From assembly GCA_030041255.1 (NCBI GenBank), contig JASHOF010000043.1:1-62228 (forward strand): DNA of 62,228 nt, given 5' to 3'. Positions 14,963 to 23,645 of the stretch are shown here, one piece after another; position 1 is the first letter of the stretch; each line of letters begins with the position of its first letter. Origin of the DNA: Acetobacteraceae bacterium (lineage in GTDB: Bacteria > Pseudomonadota > Alphaproteobacteria > Acetobacterales > Acetobacteraceae). The translations under genes were made by a program, and so were the position numbers. Below the pieces are notes generated by a model. The model was not told the origin of the DNA and made no database searches. It saw nothing but the letters and a program-made list of their open reading frames with translations.

Positions 14963-15243
14963 CGAATGAACCCCTCGAATGCTGTGAATGTGGAAATCTT
15001 CGGCACGCTCGCCAGTGCCGGCGCAACCTGCACCATCCGCCGCAACGCCTCGCCCTGCTCAACCAGGCGCCGCATCGGCTCGCAAAGAGCCTCGGCACGC
15101 CGGAACGATTCGGCAAGCGCTGCCAGCTTGCGAATCCCGAACGGGTCGCTTGTCAGCATCGCAATGCCAGGCAGCGGCTTGATCGCCGCCTCGGAAAGAA
15201 ACGAGCGAGCGATCCGCGCGCCGAAAATCTGAAAGTTGGCCAT
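14959..15243 (-). CDS. Hypothetical first protein of the phage tail cassette
   Basis: The 94-residue protein has a GGAG site before its ATG and begins MANFQIFGARIARSFLSEAA. It is mostly helical, with no signal peptide or clear domain. A SFRRAEALCEPMRRLVEQGE stretch could form a short coiled coil. It is the most upstream gene of the cassette and overlaps the tail assembly gene, so it is probably expressed with it. No tail tube, sheath, capsid or portal gene precedes it; upstream is a 540-bp non-coding stretch with repeats. I do not recognise the family. Confidence 0.6.
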   Translation of the reverse strand: MANFQIFGARIARSFLSEAAIKPLPGIAMLTSDPFGIRKLAALAESFRRAEALCEPMRRLVEQGEALRRMVQVAPALASVPKISTFTAFEGFIR

Positions 15244-15332
15244 CTCTGTCTCCTATGCGGCCGCAGGCATGTTCGGCGAGAATCTGGCATTGGTGCAAGA
15301 AAGAGCGCAGCAGCCGCAGAGGGAGCGGACTC

Positions 15333-15357
15333 GCTGAGAACAGCGACGGAACAGCGG
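15333..15357 (+). repeat. Dispersed repeat copy, GAGAACAGCG type
   Basis: The word starts GCTGAGAACAGCG, continues CGGAAC and ends GCGG. It matches the copy at 58834-58858 at 23 of 25 positions. A shorter copy lies at 15449-15467. Both sites are intergenic. Confidence 0.6.
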
Positions 15358-15448
15358 GACGGCGTTCCGGGAGGACTGCCGAGTGCGGTGTGGCGCGGGA
15401 TCGGGCGCCGGCGCGGCGGAGCCTGAAGGAAGCGGACGGACGCACCCC

Positions 15449-15467
15449 GAACAGCGGCGGAACAGCG
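15449..15467 (+). repeat. Dispersed repeat copy, short form
   Basis: GAACAGCGGCGGAACAGCG is a 19-bp version of the repeat at 15333 and 58834. It contains an internal duplication of GAACAGCG, which hints that the family grows by small tandem copies. Confidence 0.5.
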
Positions 15468-15787
15468 AGAGATGTTCTCGAGAGGGCAAAGCAGCAATCC
15501 CGGCGGGCGGCCGGGGGAAAAGCGCTCGGCGCGATCCTGGTCGATACCTCCTCTGGGTCGCTCGGCTGCCTGAGACCGGCCAGGTTCTGGCCCATGAATT
15601 TCGAGAATACGCGGGAACAGCGCTGTTTTGGGATAGCTCGGGACGCACTCGGCACTATCGTTCGGACGGAGCCCAACAAAGGAAGAAACGTCGCCTTTGC
15701 GCCGACTATCTGCTTTCAGGTGCGCAGCCTGGCAAAACGGACGCTGACATCAGACTGGTGCTTCAACAGCTACTGACCGTGAGAGGG

Positions 15788-16567
15788 TCATCGCCGCGCC
15801 AGGGTGGACACAATCTCGAGACTGCCGAATGGATCGCTGAAATCTGGCAGCATCCGGGCGCCCCTTTCGACCAGGAGCCGCGCTCCGGTGCCGGCACCAA
15901 TACCAAGAAAATGCAACCCAAGGGTCTCCGCTGTTTGCAGGTCCCATAATCCGTCTCCCAACGATACAGTTACTTTTGGCAGTGCCGTGCCCTGGGACGT
16001 AGCGGCCTGGATTGCAGCGCTGACGATCTCGTCTCGCGTGAGATATTCCGAGGCGGTCACCAGAGGGGCGTCCAAAAACGGAATACCCGCCTCCCGGAGT
16101 TTGATGCGTGACGGTCCACGCAACCCACCGGTGGCGAAAGCAACAAGCCACCCCTTGGTCTGCAAGAGCGTAACGAAACCCGCTGCGCCTTTTATCTCCC
16201 GGATAGGGTTTGATGGTCGAAGTTGTTCGAAGGAACGTTCGAATCGCTCCGAAAACAGGAGCCGGTCCGCCTCGGTCGGACCTTGCCATCCGGCTCTTTC
16301 CCACGCTTCGGCGAAAATGGCGCTGTCCGTGTGGTGACGATAATCATGCCAATTCACGTCTAGATCCGGAAAGTCGAAGGACTGCATGGCGGCAAGCAAG
16401 GCCGCCTGGTGTAGCGCGATCGTGTCAGTGAGCGTGCCGTCTATATCGAGGACGACCAGACCGGGGCAGTCGGTCAGCGTCGACGACTCTATGGTCGGAC
16501 GTGCTGTGTTCCCCATGTCCGACATGGTCGTCGGGATCGACGTAGGTCGCTTTCTCTGGCCTGCCAT
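15788..16567 (-). CDS. HAD-superfamily phosphatase
   Basis: The 259-residue hydrolase has HAD motif I DIDGTLTDT (nucleophile Asp near residue 40), a helical cap, motif II FATGGLRGPS, and motif IV SLGDGLWDLQTAETLG, as in phosphoglycolate phosphatase-like enzymes. It probably hydrolyses a small phosphorylated metabolite in the cytoplasm. The start is uncertain: none of the ATGs at 16567, 16525 and 16516 has a strong ribosome site. A start at 16516 would remove an 17-residue polar lead. It stands alone, and its neighbours give no substrate clue, although a phosphonate-type enzyme lies upstream. Confidence 0.8.
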   Translation of the reverse strand: MAGQRKRPTSIPTTMSDMGNTARPTIESSTLTDCPGLVVLDIDGTLTDTIALHQAALLAAMQSFDFPDLDVNWHDYRHHTDSAIFAEAWERAGWQGPTEADRLLFSERFERSFEQLRPSNPIREIKGAAGFVTLLQTKGWLVAFATGGLRGPSRIKLREAGIPFLDAPLVTASEYLTRDEIVSAAIQAATSQGTALPKVTVSLGDGLWDLQTAETLGLHFLGIGAGTGARLLVERGARMLPDFSDPFGSLEIVSTLARR

Positions 16568-16790
16568 TCACTTTCACAAATCGGGCAAAATGCGCATCGC
16601 CGAAGTGCACGGACCGCGGCGACTACCAGGACGAACCACAGCCAGTCGGAGCCATGCCGAAGAGTACCCTTCTGGCTATGTGAGCGCTCGACACAGCCAC
16701 CGACGAGTTCAGCTCCTGCACGGCTGCCGGTCGCGCGGAATGCGAGAGTGGTGGCTTTGCGGAAGCGGCCAGTGGGGAGGGCGGTTCGGA

Positions 16791-18164
16791 TCACGCTCCG
16801 GCGCCGATAGCTTCCTCGATAATTCCGAGTGCAGCCACCATCTCTGCCTCCGTCACGGTGAGCGGCGGCGTCAGCGTCAGCACGTTGCCCATCGTCGTCT
16901 TGAACGAAAGGCCGGCATCGAGAGCGCGGTAGAGTACGGCCTCGGCCAGGTCGCTGTCGGGTAGCTTGTCGGCCCGGCTTTTCACGAGCTCGATACCGAG
17001 CAGCAGGCCGCGGCCGCGAATATCTCCGATCGCAGCGAGGCGCCGCTTCATCTCTTCCATGCGCGCAAGAGCGAGCGCGCCGACCCTGGCGGCGTTCTCG
17101 ACCAGGTGCTCCTCTTCGATGATCCCGATCGTCGCCAGCGCCGCCGCCGCGGTGACCGGGTTCTTCTCGTGCGTGTAATGGCCGAACGCCCAGTTGCCGC
17201 CCACATCGAGGCCGGCGCGCGCAACCACGGCGGCGATCGGCAGGATGCCGCCGCCGAGCGCCTTGCCGAGCACCAGGATATCGGGCAGCACGTCATCGTG
17301 CTCGCAGGCGAACATGCGCCCCGTTTTGCCCAACCCGGTCGGGATTTCATCGAAGATCAACAGCGCTCCGTGGCGATCGCAGGCCTCGCGCACAAGCTGC
17401 CAATAGCCGGGCGGCGGCAGGTAGGGAACGGCACGGGCCGGCTCGGCAATCACCGCCGCAACATCGCCCTCGCGCGCGAGCACGTATTCCACCATCGCGG
17501 CGCAGGCCATGTGGCAGAGATCGAGGCGTGGCCTGCCGTTTTCGTCAACCGGATGGCCATAGGGGCAGCGATAGCAGGCGAAGGGCGCCACATGCTGGGC
17601 ACCCGCCACCAGCGGCGCCGCAGGCCCCGCGCGGAACAACGCTTCTCCCGACAGAGCGGCGGCGCCGAAGCCCGCGCCATGGAACGCATCCCAGAACGAC
17701 AGCGTCTTGAACCGCCCCGTCGCGGCGCGCGCGATCTTCACCGCCACCTCCACCGCGTCCGATCCGCCGGTGGTGAACAGCACCTTGCAGAGATTGCCGG
17801 GGGCGATTTCCGCGAGCTTTTCGGCCAGCCTGACCGCCGTCTCGCAGGTGTAGCGGCGCGGCGCGAACGGCAGCGAATCCATCTGTGCCGCGATCGCCCG
17901 CTTGAGGAGCGGATGCCCGTAGCCGATGTGATGCACGTTGTTGCCGTGGAAATCCATGTACCGCCGGCCGCTCGCATCCTCGATCCAGATGCCCTCGGCG
18001 CGCACGATCGCATTCAGGCAGGGCGTGGAGACCGACTGGTGCAGGAAGGCCCGTGCATCGCGCGCCAGCAGCGCCTTGCCGCCGGCATCGAGTGCACGCG
18101 CCTGCCACGCTGCGCGGCCGGCGGAGAGATTGGTGTCGCCTTCGGAATCCGCGATCGCGTCCAT
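16791..18164 (-). CDS. Class III aminotransferase-fold PLP enzyme, PbfA-like
   Basis: The 457-residue protein is a fold-type I PLP enzyme: FDEIPTGLGKTGRMF near 271-285 and PLP lysine K301 in VLGKALGGG. FLHQSVSTPCLNAI, GNNVHHIGYGHP and the FACYRCPYGHP insert near residue 200 fit the PbfA branch, (R)-1-hydroxy-2-aminoethylphosphonate ammonia-lyase, as I recall it. That enzyme eliminates ammonia to give phosphonoacetaldehyde. The start at 18164 is the ATG (MDAIADSEGD); a longer open frame upstream has no support. It is 5 bp downstream of an EamA transporter gene. No other phosphonate gene (phnW, phnX, phnA) is near, so the substrate remains tentative; a general omega-aminotransferase is the alternative. 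Confidence 0.8.
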   Translation of the reverse strand: MDAIADSEGDTNLSAGRAAWQARALDAGGKALLARDARAFLHQSVSTPCLNAIVRAEGIWIEDASGRRYMDFHGNNVHHIGYGHPLLKRAIAAQMDSLPFAPRRYTCETAVRLAEKLAEIAPGNLCKVLFTTGGSDAVEVAVKIARAATGRFKTLSFWDAFHGAGFGAAALSGEALFRAGPAAPLVAGAQHVAPFACYRCPYGHPVDENGRPRLDLCHMACAAMVEYVLAREGDVAAVIAEPARAVPYLPPPGYWQLVREACDRHGALLIFDEIPTGLGKTGRMFACEHDDVLPDILVLGKALGGGILPIAAVVARAGLDVGGNWAFGHYTHEKNPVTAAAALATIGIIEEEHLVENAARVGALALARMEEMKRRLAAIGDIRGRGLLLGIELVKSRADKLPDSDLAEAVLYRALDAGLSFKTTMGNVLTLTPPLTVTEAEMVAALGIIEEAIGAGA

Positions 18165-18169
18165 TGTCC

Positions 18170-19012
18170 CTACCCCAGGCGGATGATGAAGATGCCGGCG
18201 AGAATGACAACCGCGGCCGCCCCGCGCAGCGGCACGAACCGCTCCTTCAGCACCAGCGTCGCGATCGCGGCCGAGAACAGAACGCTCGTCTCGCGCAGCG
18301 CCGCCACGGCCGGAATCGGCGCCACCGTCATTGCCCAGATCGCGATCCAGTAGCCGGTGAGCGACATCGCCCCTCCGAGCAGCCCTTGCCGCCAATAGCC
18401 GCGCATCGGCCCGAGCACGCCGAGCCCGCGCCGCCAGAGTACCAAAAGCGGCAGCGGCAGCGCGTCGAGCACGAACAGCGTCGCGGCATAGGCGCCGGGA
18501 TCGCCGGCGCGCCGCGCACCGAGCCCGTCCACCACGGTATAGCCCGCAATGATCGCGCCGGTTGCGAGAGCGAAGCCGATCGCCGCACCATCGCCCCGCG
18601 TCAGCGCCCTGAGGCGATGGAGCGACAGCAACAGGATGCCGCCGCCCAGCACGCCGACCCCGAGCAGCACATGCCAGCCGACCCGCTCGCCGAGCAGCAG
18701 CACAACGATGGTTGCAAAGAGCGGCGCCCCGCCGCGGGCGAGTGGATAGACAAGGCTCATCTCGCCCCGCCGATAGGCAGCGGCCAGGGCGAGATAGTAG
18801 AGCAGATGGAGGGCGAGCGAGGCCGCGATATTCGGGAACGCCGCCGGCCGCGCAAAGCCGGACACGAGCAGCAGCGGCAACGCGATCAGACCGCAGGCGG
18901 CAACCACCAGCGCGATGCCGAGCACCGGCTCGAGCCGGGCCTTGACCAGGGCATTCCACCCCGCGTGCATGCCGGCCGCCGCCAGCACGGCGGCAAAGAC
19001 CAACGGATCCAC
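18170..19012 (-). CDS. EamA-family (DMT) transporter
   Basis: The 280-residue inner-membrane protein shows about ten hydrophobic helices in two EamA repeats. The first repeat ends in a stretch like ILLLSLHRLRAL, and the second contains ALRETSVLFSAAIATLVLKE, the usual EamA second-repeat motif. The GTG start at 19012 has GGAAGGG six bases upstream. The protein probably exports or imports a small metabolite. It heads a two-gene operon with the PLP enzyme and diverges from the DeoR-type regulator across about 100 bp. Confidence 0.82.
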   Translation of the reverse strand: MDPLVFAAVLAAAGMHAGWNALVKARLEPVLGIALVVAACGLIALPLLLVSGFARPAAFPNIAASLALHLLYYLALAAAYRRGEMSLVYPLARGGAPLFATIVVLLLGERVGWHVLLGVGVLGGGILLLSLHRLRALTRGDGAAIGFALATGAIIAGYTVVDGLGARRAGDPGAYAATLFVLDALPLPLLVLWRRGLGVLGPMRGYWRQGLLGGAMSLTGYWIAIWAMTVAPIPAVAALRETSVLFSAAIATLVLKERFVPLRGAAAVVILAGIFIIRLG

Positions 19013-19084
19013 TGCACCCTTCCGCCCAACACGTCTGCCGCCAGGTACAGGCACGGCCGGCAGGCAACAGCCATCTTGACGCAC

Positions 19085-19095
19085 TTTGCCGCAAA
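19085..19095. promoter_or_regulatory. Small palindrome between divergent deoR-type and EamA genes
   Basis: TTTGC and GCAAA flank a single C in the 99-bp divergent intergenic region, 16 bp upstream of the DeoR-type ATG. The position suits an operator for that regulator controlling both directions. The arms are short, so chance occurrence is possible. A TTGACG box lies at 19076-19081. Confidence 0.4.
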
Positions 19096-19111
19096 TTGCC
19101 ACACTCCTCCG

Positions 19112-19912
19112 ATGAGGCCGCGCCACGCCGGAACCGCCAGGACGCTCGCCGTGCGCCGTCACGAGGTGATCCTGACCCGGCTTTCCGCCTCCCACGCCGT
19201 CGGCGTCGGCGAACTCGCGGCACTCTTCGGCGTCTCGCACGAGACCATCCGCCGGGACCTCAAGCTGCTCGCCGGGCGCGGCGTCCTCGCCGTGGTGCAT
19301 GGCGGTGCCGCCCGCCGCGAGGCGGTCGAACCGGCGCTGGCCCGCCGCGCCGCCGAGAACGAAGCAGGCAAAGCTGCGATTGCCCGCCTCGCGCTCGGCC
19401 TCGTGCAGGACGGCATGGTGGTGCTCCTGGATTCCGGGACGACGACGCTCGCCCTCGCCCACGCGTTGCAGGGGCGGCAGGGGCTCACCGTGTGCACCAC
19501 CAGCCTGCCCGCCGCCTCTCTGCTCGGCCCGGTTCCGGGCCTCAACGTCTACCTCTTCGGCGGCGAGGTCGATGCCGACGAGGAAGCCACCGGCGGCATC
19601 GACGTCATGGAGGCCCTGCCGCGCTTCCGCCTGGACCTCGCCTTCCTCGGTGGCGGCGGGCTCGGCCCTGACGGCGAGGTGACCGATTACACGCGCGCCG
19701 GCGCCGAACTTCGCGGCCGGATGATCGCCGCGGCAGCCGAGGCCTGGTTCCTGCTCGACCACAGCAAGTTCGGGCGTCTTACCCCGGTGCGCATTCCGGG
19801 CTTCTGGAAGGCGCGCGGCATCATCAGCGATGCGGCCCTGCCCGGGCGAGCGGCAACCGCACTCTTCCGTCGCGGCATCGAGGTCCGGATCGCCGCCGGG
19901 GAGGCTTCGTGA
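19112..19912 (+). CDS. DeoR-family transcriptional regulator
   Basis: The 266-residue protein has an N-terminal DeoR helix-turn-helix (about residues 12-68, with GVSHETIRRDLKLLAGRGVL and the VVHGGA wing) and a C-terminal DeoRC sensor domain (VVLLDSGTTTLALAHAL, then GGGGLGPDGEVTDY, then LLDHSKFGR). DeoR proteins sense phosphorylated sugars or related metabolites. The start chosen at 19112 fits family length; a longer upstream frame is antisense to the EamA gene and is not real. It is divergent from the EamA/PLP-enzyme operon and probably represses it. Confidence 0.9.
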   Translation: MRPRHAGTARTLAVRRHEVILTRLSASHAVGVGELAALFGVSHETIRRDLKLLAGRGVLAVVHGGAARREAVEPALARRAAENEAGKAAIARLALGLVQDGMVVLLDSGTTTLALAHALQGRQGLTVCTTSLPAASLLGPVPGLNVYLFGGEVDADEEATGGIDVMEALPRFRLDLAFLGGGGLGPDGEVTDYTRAGAELRGRMIAAAAEAWFLLDHSKFGRLTPVRIPGFWKARGIISDAALPGRAATALFRRGIEVRIAAGEAS

Positions 19913-19983
19913 TACGGCGATTTGTTGTAATATGTGGGATCATGGTCGGCACGGGCTCTGCCCGAAACCGCACGCCGCTCTCC

Positions 19984-20012
19984 TTGACGCTCTCCGGCAC
20001 CCGGCCTAAACG
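19984..20012 (+). promoter_or_regulatory. Candidate promoter of tRNA-Asp
   Basis: TTGACG at 19984-19989 is followed after 17 bp by TAAACG at 20007-20012, ending 26 bp upstream of the mature tRNA. The -35 box matches 5 of 6 consensus positions and the -10 box only about half. Confidence 0.45.
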
Positions 20013-20038
20013 CCGCCTTTCTCCGCCGTCCCTGCTCC

Positions 20039-20115
<77 letters not shown>

Positions 20116-20256
20116 TCGCCAGACCGGCCCATCCTGCACGCTGCCCCGGTGGCGGCCCGGCTATGGCGCAACTGCGAAGATCAGCGTAGGGTCTTGACCT
20201 CCGGGCCGATGCCAGACCGGCCGCGGGGCAAACCGGACAGCGGAAAGCAGGAGGCG

Positions 20257-20622
20257 ATGCAGCCGGTCATTGTGCACTATCTGCCGATCCTGGCCTTCCT
20301 CGTCCTCGCCGGCGTGATCGGCGGCGCGCTGGTCGGCGGCTCGCTCATCGCCGCCCGCCAGAAACCCTATGCCGAGAAGCTCTCGGCCTACGAATGCGGC
20401 TTCGAACCCTTCGATGACGCCCGCCGCCGCTTCGACGTCCGCTACTACCTCGTCGCGATCCTCTTCATCATCTTCGATCTCGAGGTGGCCTTCCTGTTCC
20501 CCTGGGCCGTCAGCCTCTGGTCGATCGGCCTCTTCGGCTTCCTTTCCATGGTCGGGTTCCTTGCAGTCCTGACCGTCGGCTTCATCTATGAGTGGCGGAA
20601 GGGCGCTCTCGAATGGGAATAG
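20257..20622 (+). CDS. nuoA: NADH-quinone oxidoreductase subunit A
   Basis: The 121-residue membrane subunit of respiratory complex I has three helices. The conserved loop [20 protein letters not shown] lies between helices 1 and 2, followed by [17 protein letters not shown]. The ATG at 20257 follows AGGAGG very closely (2 bp); a longer frame upstream adds a non-membrane lead not found in the family and is rejected. It is the first of fourteen nuo genes in standard order. NuoA helps form the quinone cavity at the junction of the membrane and peripheral arms. Confidence 0.97.
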   Translation: MQPVIVHYLPILAFLVLAGVIGGALVGGSLIAARQKPYAEKLSAYECGFEPFDDARRRFDVRYYLVAILFIIFDLEVAFLFPWAVSLWSIGLFGFLSMVGFLAVLTVGFIYEWRKGALEWE

Positions 20623-20631
20623 GGGAATAGG

Positions 20632-21192
20632 ATGCCCATCGAACAAGCCGCTGCCATTGCCTGGAACCGCGACGGCCTGCCACCTGCCGCCGAACAGGAA
20701 GCGGTCGTGAAAGGCATCACCGGCGAAATCGCCGGCCGCGGCTTCCTCGTCGCGCAGCTCGACCGCGTCGTGAACTGGGCGCGCACGGGCAGCCTGTGGC
20801 CGATGACCTTCGGCCTCGCCTGCTGCGCGGTCGAGATGATGCACTCCTACATGCCGCGCTACGATCTCGACCGCTTCGGCATCATCCCCCGCGCCAGCCC
20901 CCGCCAGAGCGACGTGATGATCGTCGCCGGCACCCTCTGCAACAAGATGGCCCCCGCCTTGCGCAAGGTCTACGACCAGATGGCCGAACCCCGCTGGGTG
21001 ATCAGCATGGGCAGTTGCGCCAACGGCGGCGGCTATTATCACTATTCCTACTCGGTGGTGCGCGGCTGTGACCGCATCGTCCCGGTCGACATCTATGTCC
21101 CCGGCTGCCCACCCACCGCCGAGGCGTTGGTGTACGGCATCCTGCAACTGCAGAAGAAGATTCGCCGCACCGGCACCATCCTCAGAGGCTGA
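20632..21192 (+). CDS. nuoB: NADH-quinone oxidoreductase subunit B
   Basis: The 186-residue subunit holds iron-sulfur cluster N2, the last electron carrier before quinone. Its four ligands are visible as C64-C65 ([10 protein letters not shown]), C129 ([10 protein letters not shown]) and C159 (VPGCPPT). It is a peripheral protein at the base of the hydrophilic arm, against NuoD. The gene starts 9 bp after nuoA and ends 6 bp before nuoC. The length fits alphaproteobacterial and mitochondrial PSST-type subunits. Confidence 0.98.
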   Translation: MPIEQAAAIAWNRDGLPPAAEQEAVVKGITGEIAGRGFLVAQLDRVVNWARTGSLWPMTFGLACCAVEMMHSYMPRYDLDRFGIIPRASPRQSDVMIVAGTLCNKMAPALRKVYDQMAEPRWVISMGSCANGGGYYHYSYSVVRGCDRIVPVDIYVPGCPPTAEALVYGILQLQKKIRRTGTILRG

Positions 21193-21198
21193 GGCATC

Positions 21199-21813
21199 AT
21201 GCCCGAGAACAAGCCGGGCCTCGCGGGCCTCAGCGAGCACATCGCCGCCCTGCCAGGCGTCCGGTCCGTCAGCGCGGAAAAAGGCGAACTCGTCGCCCAT
21301 GCCGAACGCGCCCCGCTGGTCGCCCTGATGACGCGCCTGCGCGACGACCCGCTGCTCCGCTTCGCGCAGGTGATGGATATCTGCGGCGTGGACTGGCCGG
21401 AGCGCACCGAGCGGTTCGATGTCGTCTACAACCTGCTGTCGGTCGCATTGAACCAGCGGCTGCGCGTGATCATCACCACCGACGAGGGAAGCCCGGTTCC
21501 CTCGGTCGCCGCCGTCTGGCCCGCCGCCACCTGGTGGGAGCGCGAGGCCTGGGATCTGTTCGGCATCGCCTTCTCAGGCCAGCCCGATCTCCGCCGCATC
21601 CTCACCGATTACGGCTTCGAGGGGCATCCTCTGCGCAAGGATTTCCCCCTCACCGGCCATGTCGAGCTGCGCTACGACGAGGATCGCAAGTCCGTCGTCT
21701 ACGAACCGGTGAAGCTCGTGCAGGATTTCCGCAACTTCGATTTCGTCTCGCCCTGGGAGGGTATCACCACCCTCCCCGGCGATGAGAAGGCGCACCAGGA
21801 GCGGCAGAAATGA
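21199..21813 (+). CDS. nuoC: NADH-quinone oxidoreductase subunit C
   Basis: The 204-residue protein is the 30-kDa subunit of complex I. It has the family signature [20 protein letters not shown] and [12 protein letters not shown], then [19 protein letters not shown]. It is separate from NuoD, as in alphaproteobacteria and mitochondria and unlike the NuoCD fusion of E. coli. It docks on NuoB and NuoD in the quinone-binding module. Its stop overlaps the nuoD start by 4 bp. Confidence 0.97.
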   Translation: MPENKPGLAGLSEHIAALPGVRSVSAEKGELVAHAERAPLVALMTRLRDDPLLRFAQVMDICGVDWPERTERFDVVYNLLSVALNQRLRVIITTDEGSPVPSVAAVWPAATWWEREAWDLFGIAFSGQPDLRRILTDYGFEGHPLRKDFPLTGHVELRYDEDRKSVVYEPVKLVQDFRNFDFVSPWEGITTLPGDEKAHQERQK

Positions 21814-23012
21814 GCGAGACAACCGCTGCCGGCAAGCGCGTCGTCACCATCGACAGCCTGGCCATGAATTTCGGCCCGCAGCATCCGGCCGCGCACGGCG
21901 TGCTGCGCCTGATCCTCGAGATGGACGGCGAAGTGGTCGAGCGCGCCGATCCGCATATCGGCCTTCTGCACCGCGGCACCGAGAAGCTGATCGAGCACAA
22001 GACCTACATCCAGGCGGTCCCGTATTTCGACCGCCTCGACTACGTTTCCCCGATGTGCTGCGAGCACGCCTTCGCCCTCGCCGTCGAGAAGCTCGCCGGC
22101 ATCGAGGTGCCGGAACGCGGCAAGTGGATCCGCACGCTCTTCGCCGAGATCACGCGCGTCCTGAACCACCTCCTCAACATCACGTCCTACATGATGGATG
22201 TCGGCGCCATCACGCCGATCCTCTGGGGCTTCGAGGAGCGTGAGAAGCTGCTCGAATTCCACGAAGCGGCGTCGGGCGCGCGTTTCCACGCCAACTATTT
22301 CCGCCCCGGCGGCGTCTCCAAGGACCTTCCCGCCGGCCTCGCCGATCGCATCGCCGACTGGGCCCAATCCTTCCCCAGGTTCATCGACGACCTCGAAGAG
22401 TTGCTGACCGCCAATCGCATCTGGAAGCAGCGCACCGTCGATATCGGCGTCATCGGCGCGGAGGACGCTCTCGCCTGGGGATTTTCCGGCCCGTGCCTGC
22501 GCGCCAGCGGCGTGCCGTGGGATCTCCGCCGCGCCCAGCCGTACGACATGTACGGCAGCGTCGCATTCGCCATCCCGGTCGGCCGCAACGGAGACTGCTA
22601 CGATCGCTACCTCGTGCGCATGGGCGAAATGCGCGAGAGCGTGAAAATCATCGAGCAGTGCCTCGCGCATATGCGCCCCGGCCCGGTCAAGGTGCAGGAC
22701 CGCAAGTTCACTCCGCCGACCCGCGCCGAGATGAAGCATTCGATGGAGGCGCTGATTCACCATTTCAAGCTCTACACGGAAGGCTTTCACGTCCCCGCCG
22801 GCGCCACCTACACCGTCGTCGAGGCACCGAAGGGGGAGTTCGGCGTCTACCTGGTGGCGGACGGCACGAACCGCCCCTATCGCTGCAAGATCCGCCCGAC
22901 CGGCTTCGCGTTCCTCCAGGCGATCGAGGTGCTCGGCCGCCGCCACATGCTCGCCGACGTGGTGGCGATCATCGGCTCGCTCGACGTCGTATTCGGTGAG
23001 ATCGACAGATAG
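21810..23012 (+). CDS. nuoD: NADH-quinone oxidoreductase subunit D
   Basis: The 400-residue 49-kDa subunit forms the quinone-binding site with Nuo[21 protein letters not shown] near residue 20, [11 protein letters not shown], and the hydrogenase-like C-terminal DVVFGEIDR are all present. The HPAAHGV loop carries the conserved quinone-site histidine. It overlaps nuoC (ATGA), indicating coupled translation, and is followed 2 bp later by nuoE. Confidence 0.98.
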   Translation: MSETTAAGKRVVTIDSLAMNFGPQHPAAHGVLRLILEMDGEVVERADPHIGLLHRGTEKLIEHKTYIQAVPYFDRLDYVSPMCCEHAFALAVEKLAGIEVPERGKWIRTLFAEITRVLNHLLNITSYMMDVGAITPILWGFEEREKLLEFHEAASGARFHANYFRPGGVSKDLPAGLADRIADWAQSFPRFIDDLEELLTANRIWKQRTVDIGVIGAEDALAWGFSGPCLRASGVPWDLRRAQPYDMYGSVAFAIPVGRNGDCYDRYLVRMGEMRESVKIIEQCLAHMRPGPVKVQDRKFTPPTRAEMKHSMEALIHHFKLYTEGFHVPAGATYTVVEAPKGEFGVYLVADGTNRPYRCKIRPTGFAFLQAIEVLGRRHMLADVVAIIGSLDVVFGEIDR

Positions 23013-23014
23013 CA

Positions 23015-23641
23015 ATGACCGCAGAGCAAGAACCGGATTTCGTTCAGCCGGAGCACTTTGCCTTCGACGCCGAGAGCGAACAGGCGATTCCGGGGATCCT
23101 CGCCAAGTATCCCCCCGGCAGACAGGCCAGCGCCGTGCTGCCGATGCTCGATCTCGCACAGCGGCAGATGCGGCGCACGACCGGCTCCGCCTGGATCCCG
23201 ACCGCCGCCATGAACGTCGTGGCGGAACGGCTCGCCATGCCCCCGGTGCGCGTTTACGAGGTCGCCACCTTCTATCTCATGTTCAACCTCCGCCCGGTCG
23301 GCAAGTTCCACCTCCAGCTCTGCACCACCACTCCCTGCTGGCTGCGCGGTTCCGACGAAGTGGTGGCCGCCTGCCGCAAGGCCACGGGCATTGCCGGCTG
23401 GCACGAGACCAGCGCCGACGGGCTCTTCACCATGACCGAGGTCGAATGCCTCGGCGGCTGCGTCAACGCACCGATCCTGCAGATGAACGACGATTTCTAC
23501 GAAGACATGGACGGGCCGGCGACCGAGCGCCTCATCGCCTCACTCCGCGACGGCGAAACTCCGCCCCCCGGCTCCGCCATCGGCCGGCAGGGTTCGGCCC
23601 CGCTCGGCGGGCCCTTGACCCTGCTCGACGGAAAAGGCTGA
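23015..23641 (+). CDS. nuoE: NADH-quinone oxidoreductase subunit E
   Basis: The 208-residue 24-kDa subunit carries the [2Fe-2S] cluster N1a with ligands C103, C108 (CTTTPC), C145 and C149 (CLGGC). The thioredoxin-like fold begins at about residue 95, after a helical N-terminal part with a conserved YEVATFY segment. It pairs with NuoF in the NADH-oxidising module. The C-terminal tail after residue 175 is Pro- and Gly-rich and poorly conserved. It starts 2 bp after nuoD. Confidence 0.97.
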   Translation: MTAEQEPDFVQPEHFAFDAESEQAIPGILAKYPPGRQASAVLPMLDLAQRQMRRTTGSAWIPTAAMNVVAERLAMPPVRVYEVATFYLMFNLRPVGKFHLQLCTTTPCWLRGSDEVVAACRKATGIAGWHETSADGLFTMTEVECLGGCVNAPILQMNDDFYEDMDGPATERLIASLRDGETPPPGSAIGRQGSAPLGGPLTLLDGKG

Positions 23642-23645
23642 GCCG

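Larger units (their letters stand above)
15244..15787. other. 544-bp intergenic region with GAACAGCG repeats
   Basis: No frame here has both a ribosome site and a recognisable product. The stretch should contain the promoter of the tail cassette, which starts at 15243 on the minus strand, but no clear -35/-10 pair is visible. It carries two copies of the GAACAGCG-type repeat (15333-15357 and 15449-15467). The remainder shows no feature I can name. Confidence 0.55.

Noticed and set aside
16791-19223. An 810-codon minus-strand frame covering the PLP enzyme and beyond
   Set aside because: The part upstream of 18164 is in the wrong frame over the EamA gene, has no membrane character and is arginine-rich, typical of a high-GC shadow frame.
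19952-19964. Rho-independent terminator after the DeoR gene
   Set aside because: CGGGC/GCCCG with a 3-base loop is a short stem and no T-run follows, so it is too weak to call.
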